Shown: positions 24,301 through 35,436 of the stretch, in pieces
Position numbering within the stretch: position 1 is the stretch's first letter
Layout: the number at the start of each line of letters is the position of its first letter
Origin: Straminergon stramineum
Lineage: Eukaryota > Streptophyta > Bryopsida > Hypnales > Calliergonaceae
Direction: 5' to 3'
Assembly (NCBI GenBank): GCA_963920665.1
Contig: OY987273.1
Location: forward strand, 7,380,501-7,444,500
Length of the DNA: 64,000 bases
Position numbers and translations under genes: made by a program
The notes under the pieces: generated by a model
Told to the model about the DNA's origin: nothing
The model's database searches: none
The model's input: only the letters and a program-made list of their open reading frames with translations

Positions 24301-24843
24301 GAAGGTTTGCCAAATCCTAGGATTAGTCTAATGAATGACTAACAATCCCCCATCAGTGTCGGTTGTTGTTGATCTATCATTGTAGTGGAAATGACTTGTT
24401 ACGGCTCTGAGTGACTTGCCTTCCGGATTTGCCATCCGGGAAGTTGTGAGAGTGTTTCTTGGTCTGATCTAGTGCAACATTTGGTTTAAGTGTGTATTTT
24501 GTGTAGTTTAGAGAGAGAAGAGAGTGTGAGGAATACGAGTGGTGAGTCCCTACCCCTCTACAAGATCAAAGGCGGACCCTCTGAGGATAAAACAAAGGCA
24601 CCAAAAAGCAATGTATATGTGAGAAGTGACAGATCCAGAATTCAAAAAGGAGTGGATCCGGATTGGATTCCAAAAGGTAGTGATCCGGAAAAGAGAGAAA
24701 AGAGGTGAAGAGAGAGCTTAAGTTGGTAATACGGATAATCTCGGCTTGTAGCAACAATCTAGAATCCCTTGGGATGATATTTTGAATCATCTTACAATGT
24801 TTTGGTGTTGTAATGGTACTTACACTCCACTGCGTGTATGACA
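21342..24843 (+). mobile_element. Family A element, copy 3 (full length)
   Basis: 3,502 bp, starting TGTCACGAGAC and ending GTGTATGACA, so it has TG...CA ends with a 5-bp TGTCA/TGACA inversion. A 5-bp target duplication with one mismatch flanks it (GGAGG 21337-21341, AGAGG 24844-24848). The unit comprises a ~410-bp leader, one long decayed ORF, and a ~1.1-kb 3' region. I could not find a direct repeat of the first part at the end, so there are no visible LTRs. Confidence 0.85.
21756..23747 (+). pseudogene. Family A ORF, copy 3 (about 660 codons, decayed)
   Basis: The best-preserved start, ATGGCGGAGGGAGATATC, is shared with copies 2 and 5. Approximate layout: residues 1-180 a conserved region with GAPNQYELIVRGRP, VYGFPRKG and, in other copies, PKKPTRVTITVANTIFG; 180-210 a hydrophobic YLFYLYYYAELLS segment; 210-260 an acidic run (EEEEELEEEEQL); 270-400 charged coiled-coil-like sequence; 400-560 a region with RILVNFSSRMDSVLK; then an acidic tail ending in basic KKAR-AK. 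In-frame stops and frameshifts break it; at 22618 and 22624 TAA and TAG stand where copy 5 has CAA codons (Gln). No reverse transcriptase, integrase, protease or transposase motif is present. A gag-like role is a guess; I do not recognise the family. Confidence 0.7.
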
Positions 24844-24984
24844 AGAGGCATTGAAAACCAAAGCTTTTCTAAACATCTATTGATCTATTTGAAGTGATTT
24901 TCTGTGTATTTTGATGTGCTTCATGATTTTTGCTTAGAATATTGTTTTTTGTATTGAAGCATCTAATATGACCTTGAATTCATT

Positions 24985-25160
24985 AGGGTTCAATGTGTAG
25001 TAGAATGTGCACTAGTTTTACAAGTCAAGGTTTGTGTGCATTGCTATTTTGATTTCATAAGCTTGTGATTGTGTGCACTCATTTTACAAGTCTAGGATTG
25101 TGTGCATTGCTCTTTTGGTTTTACAAGTTTGTGATTGTGTGCATTAATTATTGTTTTGGT
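24985..25160 (+). repeat. Short tandem repeat, ~66-bp unit
   Basis: About 2.5 units of GTGTGCACTCATTTTACAAG ... GTGTGCATTGCTCTTTTGG ... CAAGTTTGTGATT. It lies between family A copies 3 and 4; no gene is nearby. Confidence 0.6.
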
Positions 25161-25586
25161 TTCACATTTCCAAATGCTATCTTTTTCTTTATGATTGCAT
25201 GTTACTGTGATTAGTGTCATCACAAGTTTAAAAATAGAACAACAATCAGTTGAGAAGGAAAATTAGGTCAATGATTGTTTAGATCGATGTCAGTTTAGGT
25301 CAATTACAATTTTAGAATGTACAGTACGTTTGGTTGCTCATTAAATCCTTTTAGGTCGACTTGAGTTAAAAACTAAAATAAATCTTCAAAATAAAGAACC
25401 ACTAGATGAAAGAGTTCTATCTAAACATAAACCATATATGTAACCTCAAAAATTTAGGTCAAGTCAACCTAAATAGTCCCAAATCAAGTTTGAAAAAAAC
25501 TTACTACATGATTACATGAACCCACTCTAGTAATTCAAGTCGACTTGACCTAAATCCACATCAAATAAAAGATTTGTGAGTAACCA

Positions 25587-28500
25587 TGTCGTACGCACAC
25601 TCTAGGCATAAGTACCCTTACAACACCAGAACATTGTAAAATGACTTGAAAAATTGTCCTAGGGGATTTTAATATGTTATTACAAGCTAAGGTGTCGAGA
25701 TTTCCTCCCTATTCAATCCGTCCAATTTCTTACTCTCTTCTGATTATCTATCTATCCGGAATTCAATCTAGATTCGGCCTTTCTCGGATTCTAGTGACGT
25801 TCTCTCTAAATCACTAGTTTTCTATTCCTCTACTTTACTCTTAGAGGGTCCACTTTTGATCTTTTAGAGGGGTAGGGACTCACCACTCATATTCCTCACA
25901 CTCTCTTCTCTCAATAACTACCCAAACTCCCATAACAATGTGTTGCAATAAATTAGACAAGGAAACACCCTCACAACTTCCCAAATGGCCGATCTAGAAA
26001 GTAGGTCACTCAAGGCCATTTCCAGCCTCTTCTACTACAACGATAGATCAAAGACACCTAGAACCGATAGGGGGATTGTTTCCTCGTTGCTAGACTAATC
26101 CTATGGTTGGCAGACCTTCCAGTGAGTGGAAATTTTCCTCTAGCGGTTGCTTATCTCTACACAGAATCGTGCTGGATTCTAGACCCACATCCATACCAGT
26201 CCATGGTTTTGCCGGATTACTGTTCCGGTAATTTAAAGGCTCCATACAGAAGTCCTCATTCACAAGCCTAAACTTCGTCACAAACATACCTTCCCAATCT
26301 GATTTAGTTACCTAAGATCTAGATTCCTCCTTACTCAGTCACTCTTACACCTCAGCACTTGTGCAAACAAACAAGCAAAACTCTATGCATAAAATTGAAA
26401 CTAGAATGTTCATCTAGTGTCTCAAATTAAAGAAAAAGAAACACAATAAACAATTGAAAGCACTCGGATCAAATGGGAGGGCAATAGTTCTGCCTACCCT
26501 TAAAAACTAAAATCAAAAGGCAAAAAGCCAAACCATAAACAAGGTGTCTATTCAATGATGCCCCCCTCTAGAGATCTGGAAAGTCCAATGTAAGTGGCCC
26601 CTAAAAACCAGGAACCTGGGCCCATGCTTGGAAACCCATTTTGGAACTAAAAATTCAAATCCTAATTAACTGAAATCATCCTAACTACTTCCCCTTCCTT
26701 GCCTTCTTCAAATTGCTACCGCTCTGACATATTGGTGCCTTAATGTCTGCCTTCACCGGAGTCGTCTTGATTGTTGCCCGGGTCTAAACCTAGCGTGTCA
26801 CTAGTGGGGGTGAATTGTCATTGTCATTTGATTTTGTTCCGGTTTTGCTCTGATAGTCCTCTTCGTTGGACTTTTCAATGATCTAGACTTCCTCCTTGTC
26901 TTCTTCTCCTATTGGTGACGTCTCATCGAAAACTATTGCTGCGCTCTCTTTCCTTGGTGGGGGTTGGTGCATGTGTTCAAAGCTTTCTGGATGGGTTTGG
27001 GTTGGATTCAACATGGCTCCAATCCAATCAATTAGATTGCTTTGGACTGGTAATTTGGGCATCTTAAAAGCACCCTTCTTAGTTGGTTAGGTAGTCAGGA
27101 CATTCGGTGGAGTGGAAACCTTCAGCAATACTGGAATTGTCACATGCCCCTCTTGAATTAACTAGTCGTTGAAGAGGGAAGCTTTGGTAATGACCTCTAA
27201 TGGTTCTACTACCAAGCCAGTCAAGCTCTTGACAAGCTGGAGAGCCTCCTTCTCCCTCTACTTTGATGCTACAAGCTCTCCATCCGCCCAATTCCCCCAA
27301 GATTAGAGGTCATCCCGTTCCTTTTCAAAGTTTTGGATTTGCTCCTCCTTCCCTTTCAACTCATTCGGGCTTGGCCATTGCTTGATTTCGTCCAAGACTT
27401 TATCTGGCCCGACCTTTAGCTCTTTGGCAACTTTGATCAAGAGGTCCACCATGTTGTCGTGGTATTGCTTCACCTGCATCACCCATGCAATTTTGATATC
27501 GTAGAACACCGAAATTCCTCCTTTCTACTTCTCCAGAATTGGCAGCTTTCCTCGTGAGGCCGGATCAGTGGACTTCCTCCTCTTCCTTAGGCTTTTCTTC
27601 TTCGGATTCTAGTTGATTCACCTTAATTTCAATTATGAGGCCATACTTCAAGAGCATGGATCCAATGTTTTACTCTATCATCTCAACACTACTCAGAACC
27701 TTTGCTTGGTGGTAAAGATGAAACAAATACGGGCTGATGGGATTGTGCTTACCCTTTCCGATAGGATTAACTAGTTTCATTACTATACACGCGATAACCT
27801 TCCCCCAATGCACGAATCTATTTTCCATCGCCCTGAAGATGGTGTTGGCCACCATGATCGTAACCCGAGTAGGTTTTTCGGGATACAAAATTAGGATCAA
27901 GAATTCTAACACCTGCCTATGCCTCTTGTCCTTATAGTCATGGATAGCATAACCCTCTTCCACATTAGCCGGACTCCTAAATTTTCCAACCGCATACTTA
28001 TCTAGTTGGGAGGCTAATCTGGATCCTTTCTTCTAGAAGCTATAGACTTCCGCCCAAACATCCTTTGTCCAAGCTACAGGTTGACCCCTCACTATCAACT
28101 CATATTGATTTGGAGCTCCTACAACCATCTCCTGAATCATCTCCTCATTCTTGAAGCTCCACGGTCTTCATATCAACCCGACACACCCTACGCACATTAG
28201 ATCTTCCTCTAACTGCTTCCAGATGTTCAAATTAATAGAGATGGTGGGACAAACCATCTAGGCCGTGATCGTAAGTTTACGGCTACTACCTTCCGCAATA
28301 GAATGCTGCTACTCAAAATACGGATCCGGCATGGACAACACTGACCTCACACTTTGCTCTTTGACGCGGTTACTAACTCACTACTCTTTCACTCAACTAT
28401 ATGAGTGTAGAGTGCTATAGAACAAAGAAAAAGAAAAAGAATGGAGGTGGCAATGGGGTTAAGTACTCGATGTTCTACCAACGGTTCTCGGCAAAGAAAG

Positions 28501-28766
28501 GGTAGAAGATTGTTCTTGTAACGATACCCTAGATTCCTAAGCCAGAACTCTAGGCTACAGGTTCTACCTATCTGGGTCATTTCTGGATTCTGGATCCAAC
28601 TTTGGTCCGGTTACAGAACATCCGTTATGTTTGTACGAACATATTTTAAAGTTCAAGCCTGGCTAAATCTAATTCTGTTTGCCTAACCAAAAAAATTAAA
28701 AAATTAACTCTATCCTAGTTCTATTCTATCCTAAGTCAATCCATTCCAAGTTTTCATATTCCCACA
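25587..28766 (-). mobile_element. Family A element, copy 4 (3,180 bp, inverted)
   Basis: On the minus strand it begins TGTGGGAATATGAAAAC and ends GTGCGTACGACA. It is flanked by a 5-bp target duplication with one mismatch (AACCA 25582-25586, AACTA 28767-28771). It is about 300 bp shorter than copies 3 and 5, mostly through small internal deletions. It points toward copy 3, with the two 3' ends about 740 bp apart. Confidence 0.85.
26685..28300 (-). pseudogene. Family A ORF, copy 4 (decayed)
   Basis: Follows the same order as the copy at 21756: RGQPVAWTKDVW, a VLEFLILILYPEKPTRVTIM segment (27670-27963), PYLFHLYHQA, a coiled-coil segment (27303-27509, KQYHDNMVDLLIKVAKELKV), and a basic tail before TAG at 26685-26687. 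The start codon region reads ATTGCGGAAGG in place of ATGGCGGAAGG. Several in-frame stops and frameshifts are present, so it is not functional. Between this copy and copy 2 the middle region (FHLYHQA) is more alike than either is to copies 3 and 5 (FYLYYYA), suggesting two subfamilies in the window. Confidence 0.65.
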
Positions 28767-29573
28767 AACTACATAGGAAGAAGCATACAAAAAGTGGAGT
28801 GATAAGATCATAGTGGACACAATTGATATTTCTAATAATAAAACAACGACAAAAAAATATTAGGTCAAACCGACCTATATAGTAAACAAACCACTTAGCT
28901 CATCCAAGATGAAGACAAAGACTCATATCAGAATACTCAATCATAAACTTCTCTAACATAGACTCGACAATCCATATGCAATTTTAAAACTAGATATAAC
29001 AATACAAAAAACTATGTCTTGTATTTAGGTTGACTCGGCCTAATCTTTGAAATGTACTAATACATTCTATGCCCTTCTAGAATGGAAGAATAGTCACCAA
29101 AACTTGAGACTTTCTTCAAAAGATGTGAGATCCCTAGAAAAGACGAAGAAGGAGATGGCATCAATAATAATGGAGAGTATTGGGAATTCTAGAACCTAGA
29201 GAAATTAAGAGAATGGAGTCTAGAGATGATTCCATTCAAGAATCTCATTTTCTTCTCCTATAAATACATAGATAGTGAACCATTCTACTATATCTCTTTT
29301 GATGAGAAGATAAAAGACATTGCTTGAGACAAGGGGACTATAATTAAAATCCATTGCATCACAGCCTAGACTGGGATACTAGAAGAACAACAATGCCACT
29401 TTACAATTGTTTTGGACTCTGCAAAGATTCCATTGAACATCACCCTATTCATCAAGACATTGGAACCTATGAAGTATAGAACAAAGATTCCGGGGTTGGA
29501 GAAGAAGATTGACAATAACTTCTTTTGAACTGCTACCGAAAAAGCATACACTAGAAAAACATTGTGTAATTAG

Positions 29574-30660
29574 TTGAGGACACTTTTTGTGACCTTCAAG
29601 GTTCTAAAAGCCAAACTTGAATCAATGAAGAGGGACACAACTGCTCTTTTAATGTCTCAAGAAATGCTCGTTACAAGAGGCGAGGGTCAAGCTTCTATGG
29701 GTACTCTTGGAACCCAAAGTAATTGGGGAACAAGAAGAAATATTAATACTAGAACCCCACTGCTTGCACCAGTGAGAAGTAAGTTAGCTTCTTCTTTTGC
29801 TAAGAATCAAAAGGAGAAGAATTGAGAAGAGGCTAGTTTTGCATTCATAGAAATTGACATTTCCAAGGCTCACACCTTGCAATGGAAGCACGATTATAAG
29901 CTATCAGCAAAGGCCTAAAAAAACTACTGGGTAACTTGTACTAACTCACATGTTTTTGAGATTGACTAGAAGAAGTCAAAATCCATCGATTAGCTCATTC
30001 CTATGCCATCGGACATGAACATCAACTCATTAAGAGCCACGAGAAGCAACTTGCATCAGACATCATGCATTATTACGTGCATGTGTTGGACAAGTCAACA
30101 AAACAAACTCTTTGCGTCATTTCATCAACCAAATAGAGAAGCCCACACTCGAGTCTTGGGATGGAATTAAAGGTGGGAAGTTCTACCTCATAAATGTTCA
30201 ACATAGTGTGACGGCCAGCAAGATGATGGTAGAAATGAAGCTAGACAAATTGATTGTGAAGAATTTCAAAGAGTGGGATTGCTATGTTGTCTGGTCTAAA
30301 GACAACAAGAAATTGTGGTCCATCTCTATGTACTACAACATGATAAATCACTTTGTTGCAATGAAGTCGTCGTGGTCTACCAATATCCTTGGTGCGAGAT
30401 CAGTTTGGGAGACAATCACTAGAAGGATCTTGTGTTTTTTGTAACAAGTCAACGAACATGGCCAGATGTTAAATCGAACGTGAAGCATCTCTACCTTGGA
30501 TGTCTAGAAAAATCCTTCAAGATTGACATGGAAAAAATATGTAGAAATTTGGAAAAAATTGCCTTGTTTTTAGAAGAATGTCACAAAAAACATGGTCAAA
30601 GAAGGGGCCAAAAGTACACCATGTGGCAACCACATCACCTCCATATAAGCCCCAAGTGAG
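29574..30660 (+). pseudogene. Decayed transposon-type ORF, unrecognised
   Basis: Successive coding-like blocks on the plus strand: 29574-29825 (ending RSKLASSFAKNQKEKN), 29830-30110 (including HEHQLIKSHEKQLASDIMHY), 30112-30444 (FKEWDCYVVWSKDNKKLWSI) and 30432-30659 (FKIDMEKICRNLEKIALFLE). They are connected by stops and frame changes, for example between the block ending CVISSTK and the one at 30130 starting QIEKPTLESWDG. The sequence has amino-acid composition unlike the surrounding AT-rich DNA. No catalytic motif is recognised. It may be the first ORF of the same element as the pseudogene at 32029, or an independent insertion. Confidence 0.4.
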
Positions 30661-30699
30661 CGGGCAGTGCCGTATGGGATTTTTTTCACCCCACACGGA

Positions 30700-31275
30700 G
30701 ATGATGTGGCAATTGACATAGCACTTGACGTCATGATGTTTGAAAAGATTAATAGTGTTTTAAACAATGTCAACATTGATGTCAAGAAGAATTTTGATAT
30801 TATTTTTAGTGACATCAACTTTGACATCAAGATGTTTTTTGAGACATAAGATTGATGTCAACAACAATTTTTGAAACATTTTACAACATCAACTTTGAGA
30901 TACACCATACACCATACAAAATAGGCCATATACAATATACCATAGATAGTGTGCCATACATTGTACATCATACACAATATATTATATTTGGTATTTATAT
31001 AACATGGCTTGAAAAGCCACTTATTGTGAGTATTTTGACAAAAAAAACAAGCTATTTATACAAGTAGGTGGTAGGAGGGAGGACAAACCATACGGGATAT
31101 TTGAATTTTCTGAATTATACAAAGTTGTTGAAGTTGATGTTACAAAAAAGATCTAGACATCATAGTTGACATCTTAGTTGATATTCCAAAAAACATTTGG
31201 ACGTTTCAATTGATGTCGTAGATGATGTCTCAATTGATGTCTATAAAAATGTTGTTCAAGTTTTTAGATGGTATT
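30700..31275. repeat. Dispersed GATGTCA/TGACATC motifs, imperfect fold-back
   Basis: Many copies of GATGTCAA, TTGACATC and ATTGATGTC in both orientations surround an AT-rich centre with CCATACACCATAC-type short repeats (30900-30980). Both outer edges contain GATGTGGCA(T/A). It may be a degraded MITE-like insertion; exact ends cannot be set. Confidence 0.35.
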
Positions 31276-32028
31276 AAAGTATGTTGATGTGGCATGCCAC
31301 TTCATCCTTGTTGGATGCCATGTCAAGGAAGAATGAAATTACTTCAATACATACTGCAAAAAACAACAACTCATTTTTTAGAACCCCTATATGTCTTGTT
31401 GTTTATAAGAAGATAAACACAAGAACTTCAATGAGAATAGGACGGATTAAATTTCGTACATTGTTGGAAAAATGATCTTCTAAAATTGAGAACAATTTAT
31501 GTTCAATTCTAAAATACATCGAACAATGGAAATACATATTTACGGAAATTAAATAATGTAGAATGCATTTGACTAATTTTTTAGGACTTTTTAATACAAT
31601 TAGAGCTACATTGGAAGTGCAATGGAAAATGTAGTCATCATGCTATTTTTTTTCCCTTCATGTCATCCTTTTTTAAAAGCCTCCAAGGAGTTGACCTTCC
31701 TCTGTGTTTTCCCATGTTGTTTGTGTTTTATCCTAGTCCATAGTAACTTCTACTAAGTTATCCATTGTTACACCAAAACTCCTTGCCAATGTGGCCAGTT
31801 ATTGTTTTATTGGAGGTTGTATAGAACGCGACTATGTTTTTCTCAATGTCTACCGAAACATTGCCATTGCATAAGACATCAACTCATTTGGCCAAAGACA
31901 TCCAAATGTTTTTGAAACATCCAATTTGATTTTGCCTCCATGCCCACAATCCCATCTTCTTACTTTTGTTCTAGAAAACATGCTTGTTTATTACTAACAT
32001 CTAAAAAAACATGGGTTTCTACTAGTCG
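31276..32028. other. No gene recognised
   Basis: AT-rich stretch with short open frames of up to 64 codons lacking any motif. It precedes the first exon of the pseudogene at 32029. Confidence 0.4.
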
Positions 32029-32127
32029 ATGGGGAGGCCTAAAAATCCGAAAGAACCTTTGCCAACTGGTACACTATACAATGCTAGGTGCAATGCAAAG
32101 AACAAGGCCAATGCTTTGAAATTCAAG

Positions 32128-32265
32128 GTAATCATTTAGGTTGTATCGACCTAACCCTAAAGAACTTAAATTTATTTTCTATGAGAGTATTCCATTGTCC
32201 CATTCAGGTCAAGTTGACCTAAACGATAGCTAATAATAATTACATCTTTGATTGTTTGTTGCATG
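32128..32265 (+). other. Putative intron 1 of the 32029 pseudogene
   Basis: Donor AAG|GTAATC follows a clean exon. Palindromic motifs lie at about 32132 (TTTAGGTTGTATCGACCTAA) and 32203 (TTCAGGTCAAGTTGACCTAA). The acceptor is unclear; TTGTTTGTTGCATG may be a mutated TTGCAG. Confidence 0.5.
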
Positions 32266-33601
32266 ATTTTGTGAAAGCCATGAATGCTTGACATTGTCAA
32301 GTCCCTAAAGGTCTCTAGAGGGAAGGATGCAAAAGAAAAACTGAAAATCACAAACAAGTTCAAGATCATCACGACACTTGATTCAGTCTTCTCACTTTGG
32401 AGCAAGGTAATATCACGTAATGCTCATGGCGAGCTCATTGATCTAGACACTCTAATGCCATTCAATAAGATGGTTGGGTAGAAGTTCGAACTTGGGAATC
32501 TAACACACAAATTATTCAAGTGGTTAGGGAACCTTTTATATGACAATATGACCAAATTAGCCAAGAACATTCTACATCAGGATACAAGGAAGAGAATGTA
32601 GAAGTAACTGAAGGTGATGATCAAGTAGGTGTCATTAGTACTAGAGAGCTGCTACACTTGCAAAAAGTAGATGGAGCGGTGGAAACAAAAATATTTCGTG
32701 AAGAAAAAGCTCCACAATCTAGATCCAAATTTGGGTTTGGTGAATGTATTCAACGACCATAATGTAGAAAAGTGGAGGGACTTCAAGAGAAGTTGTTGCA
32801 TCACTAGTGCGACAATGAATGTTTTCCTTGAGTAGTTTGGAGATGAGTATTGGAAAGAGGCTAAACAAACCAAATCCAAGAACAAGAAAGCCAAGGAGAT
32901 ATCTTTCTATGTTGCCAAATTATTTCAAGTCTTCCTAGAGCTCAAAATGAACTTTCTAAAGGTGCTTGTCGTCACCCACTATCGCCCATATAACATCAAC
33001 TTTGACGTCCACTCAGCTTGGCCAGTAGGAGTGTGGAAGGACAACACTGTGTGAGATATAAAATTTGGAATCATTGACTTCTAATATGAACATGTGGTGT
33101 TAAACAAGGATAAATGCATGCTCGTGATATAGTACTTCTTCGTGGTAGTGAAGTCCTTCTAGGAAATGAAGCAATTGTTGTTCAAAGGGATCATGTTGTG
33201 GCTCTTCTTTGCTTGGATCTCGTAGAGTAGACCCAGGCTCTGCATTATGTGCAGACCAATGAAGTCCTCAAGGATTACAAGATGGACTTTGCAAACTACT
33301 AGCCCGCAAAGCACGAGTAGATGGGAGACTATTCCGCAAGCAATAGTAAGACTATTGAGAAGATTTATCTAATGTTCTTTCGAAGTCCTGACAAAGCTCT
33401 CATCCGAATCCCAAAGCGAACATATCGCACTTTGGACACCAACGTGTTCAAGAAGCCGAGGGCATAAAGTGAGCTCCAATATAGAATTTACAATTTAGAG
33501 CTCCGAATCGAATTCTACCTTAATATCTTGGGAAAGTTTGTCATAGGAGGGATGGGTGTGATGTCTTGTTTAGTGGTGCAAAATGTACTTGTGCAGTGAT
33601 G

Positions 33602-33831
33602 GTGAGTTCCTTTTAGGTCGAGTCAACTAGATCCAACAAATGCCAACTATTTTTAGTCTTCAGCTCTTCATTAAACCTAGCTTGTAGAGTTAGGTCAAGT
33701 CGACTTAAGTGGGCAGGATGATGAAATGAATTCTTGTTAAACTATTAGAATCAAAGTGTCCTATATTGGCTCTACATGACTTGATCTTTTACTCTTTGTA
33801 TACCTAGCTCATTTTTTGGTATGTTTTGTAG
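33602..33831 (+). other. Putative intron 2 of the 32029 pseudogene
   Basis: Canonical plant-type borders ATG|GTGAGTTCC and GGTATGTTTTGTAG|ATG keep the frame. Palindromic motifs lie at about 33612 and 33690. Confidence 0.65.
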
Positions 33832-34508
33832 ATGATGGGGCTAAATGTTTATATTGTCGGAACCTCCGATTAGTTCGACAACTAGACGACCATGGTGGAA
33901 TTGGGAAAATCGTTGGATAAAAACGATTTTCTTCTGAAGGACTATTTTGTAGCCAAGGAAATGTATAGCAAGAATCTTGGAGGTGGTGCAATGCCCATGA
34001 CGCTTGTGGCTAACAAGAGGAGGCGGAAATTGGCCTAGGATTTGTCATATACATTGTCTTCACTTGCATTTCCCTCATCTCAAGTAGGTCCATCATTGCA
34101 AAGTGTGGACTTGTCCACGGATGAAGAGAAGAGGCTAACTATGATATTGAAGACAATGATTTGATGCTTGTCAACCTCTCTCAGAGTATTCAAGGGTTGT
34201 CTACATCATCAAAGCCAACCATGGAGATGCATACTATGGAGGTGTTGCCGTCTAGTACATTGCCGCCCTTTGCATGTCAAATTGCAACTAGGAAACAAAG
34301 GAGGTAGCTTGACGACCACAAAGACTATCGCATTCATATCATATCATTGAGGAACAAGAAGTTGTTGGATCGAGCAACAAACATGATGATATATGCCCAG
34401 ACTAACTAGTGGATGGATAAGATTCAAGATTTTATTTTAGCACTATCAAAGAAAAATGATAATAATTTTGCTACCATTTTGAACCAACTTAGGGGTGCAC
34501 AATAATTA

Positions 34509-34648
34509 CACTATAAGAAACCCACATTTTTGGTGATTACATTGATGTTTTTCTTGAGATAAAAACATGGGCTTGTTGCATTGGACATCCAAAAAAAAAA
34601 TTCCAAAAAATTGAGGCATATCACCAAATATGTGAGTTTCTTCTAGTA
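34509..34648. mobile_element. CACTA-like MITE, 140 bp
   Basis: Ends CACTATAAGAAACCCACAT and, inverted, TACTAGAAGAAACTCACAT, continuing to TTTGGTGAT on both sides. It is flanked by a 3-bp duplication TTA (34506-34508, 34649-34651) and inserted in exon 3 of the 32029 pseudogene. Confidence 0.75.
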
Positions 34649-34655
34649 TTAGCTA

Positions 34656-34948
34656 TATAACAAAACATGGTAAAAAAAACCATGTTTAAAATCGACTATG
34701 GTTCTTTCTACGATGTTTTTGTGCATGCGCACGTAGTGGACTGTTAGCTTCTTTTGCAATTTCCCACTACAATTTTTGGAGAATACCTTTCCAATGGTAT
34801 TTTACACGCCCCAAAATTCCAAAAATTGTAGTTGCAAATTGCAAAAAATGTTGGTTGCGCGCATAGTGGGTCTATATAAAAACGTGGCATAAAGAACCAT
34901 AGTCAATTTTGACTACAATTTATTTTTACCATGTTTTGTTTTAGTGTA
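34656..34948. mobile_element. MITE with ~120-bp arms, containing the shared hairpin core
   Basis: Left AACAAAACATGGTAAAAA and right, inverted, AACAAAACATGGTAAAAA; the arms continue with ACTATGGTTCTTT and TTTTGCAATTT on both sides. The centre (34785-34830) has AGAATACCTTTCCAATGGTA and ACACGCCCCAAAA, which is the core of the hairpin modules at 37.8, 39.2-39.7, 45.7-46.1 and 48.6 kb. Confidence 0.7.
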
Positions 34949-35436
34949 GTAGCACTTCCTCCAACTATGGTGGTCCCCCAATTGGTGCTTCAGGGTCAAC
35001 TGTCAAGGTCTCTTAACCTTAGAGAGTCCAGTTTGCCGAAGCCTTTGTAGTTCCTAGTTTCTTAAATAATGCAACCTTCGTCTTTCGTGCCTCCTTCTCC
35101 TTCTAGTTTTGTGGTGCTTGATTCTTTTACTACTTCTATTGTGTCTCCATCAGACCACCATCCCATGTTGGTTCTACCATGCCTCTTCTACCTTCGCCAA
35201 GTGAGGCCTATCTTATTATTCCTCCTCCCCCTCCAGAATATGACGTTGTAATTGTTGCGAACTAGCAAATCAATGTCACTATTGATGTGGAGCCTATTGA
35301 AGTCGATGCAACTAATTTGGGGATAGTCACATGATCACAAACAATTGTACTTGTAGGTTGAGCCAATGTGTATCACTCAATGTCATTTGAATACTCATTG
35401 AAAGGAAAACTCTTGTTGCTTGTGCTTTTGTGAATA

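Larger units (their letters stand above)
25349..29045. repeat. GGTC/GACC palindrome array, split by family A copy 4
   Basis: Palindromes at about 25349, 25452 and 25534 on the left and at about 28858 and 29023 on the right of copy 4. Removing copy 4 (25587-28766) brings all five within ~520 bp, the same number and spacing as at 14.1-14.7 kb. Looser half-sites occur at 25256-25310. The array lies upstream of the transposon-like pseudogenes on the plus strand at 29.6-35.3 kb. Confidence 0.65.
32029..35334 (+). pseudogene. Transposon-type gene with readable introns, unrecognised product
   Basis: Exon 1 (32029-32127) encodes MGRPKNPKEPLPTGTLYNAR and ends AAG|GTAATC. Intron 1 runs to about 32265 (acceptor degraded). 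Exon 2 reaches 33601 and includes KAKEISFYVAKLFQVFLELK, HYRPYNINFDVHSAWPVGVW and SNSKTIEKIYLMFFRSPDKA. Intron 2 is 33602-33831 (GTGAGT...TTTTGTAG, phase 0). Exon 3 continues through NKRRRKLA to a Pro-rich tail (IPPPPPEYD) ending TGA at 35332-35334. Two MITEs (34509-34948) interrupt exon 3. At least eight in-frame stops occur, several readable as former CAG (33300 and 33315, inside NY*PAKHE*MGDYS), plus frameshifts near 32287 and 33555. Each intron carries two GGTC/GACC palindromes. Domain family unknown to me; dispersal as a transposon gene is inferred from decay and context. Confidence 0.55.
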
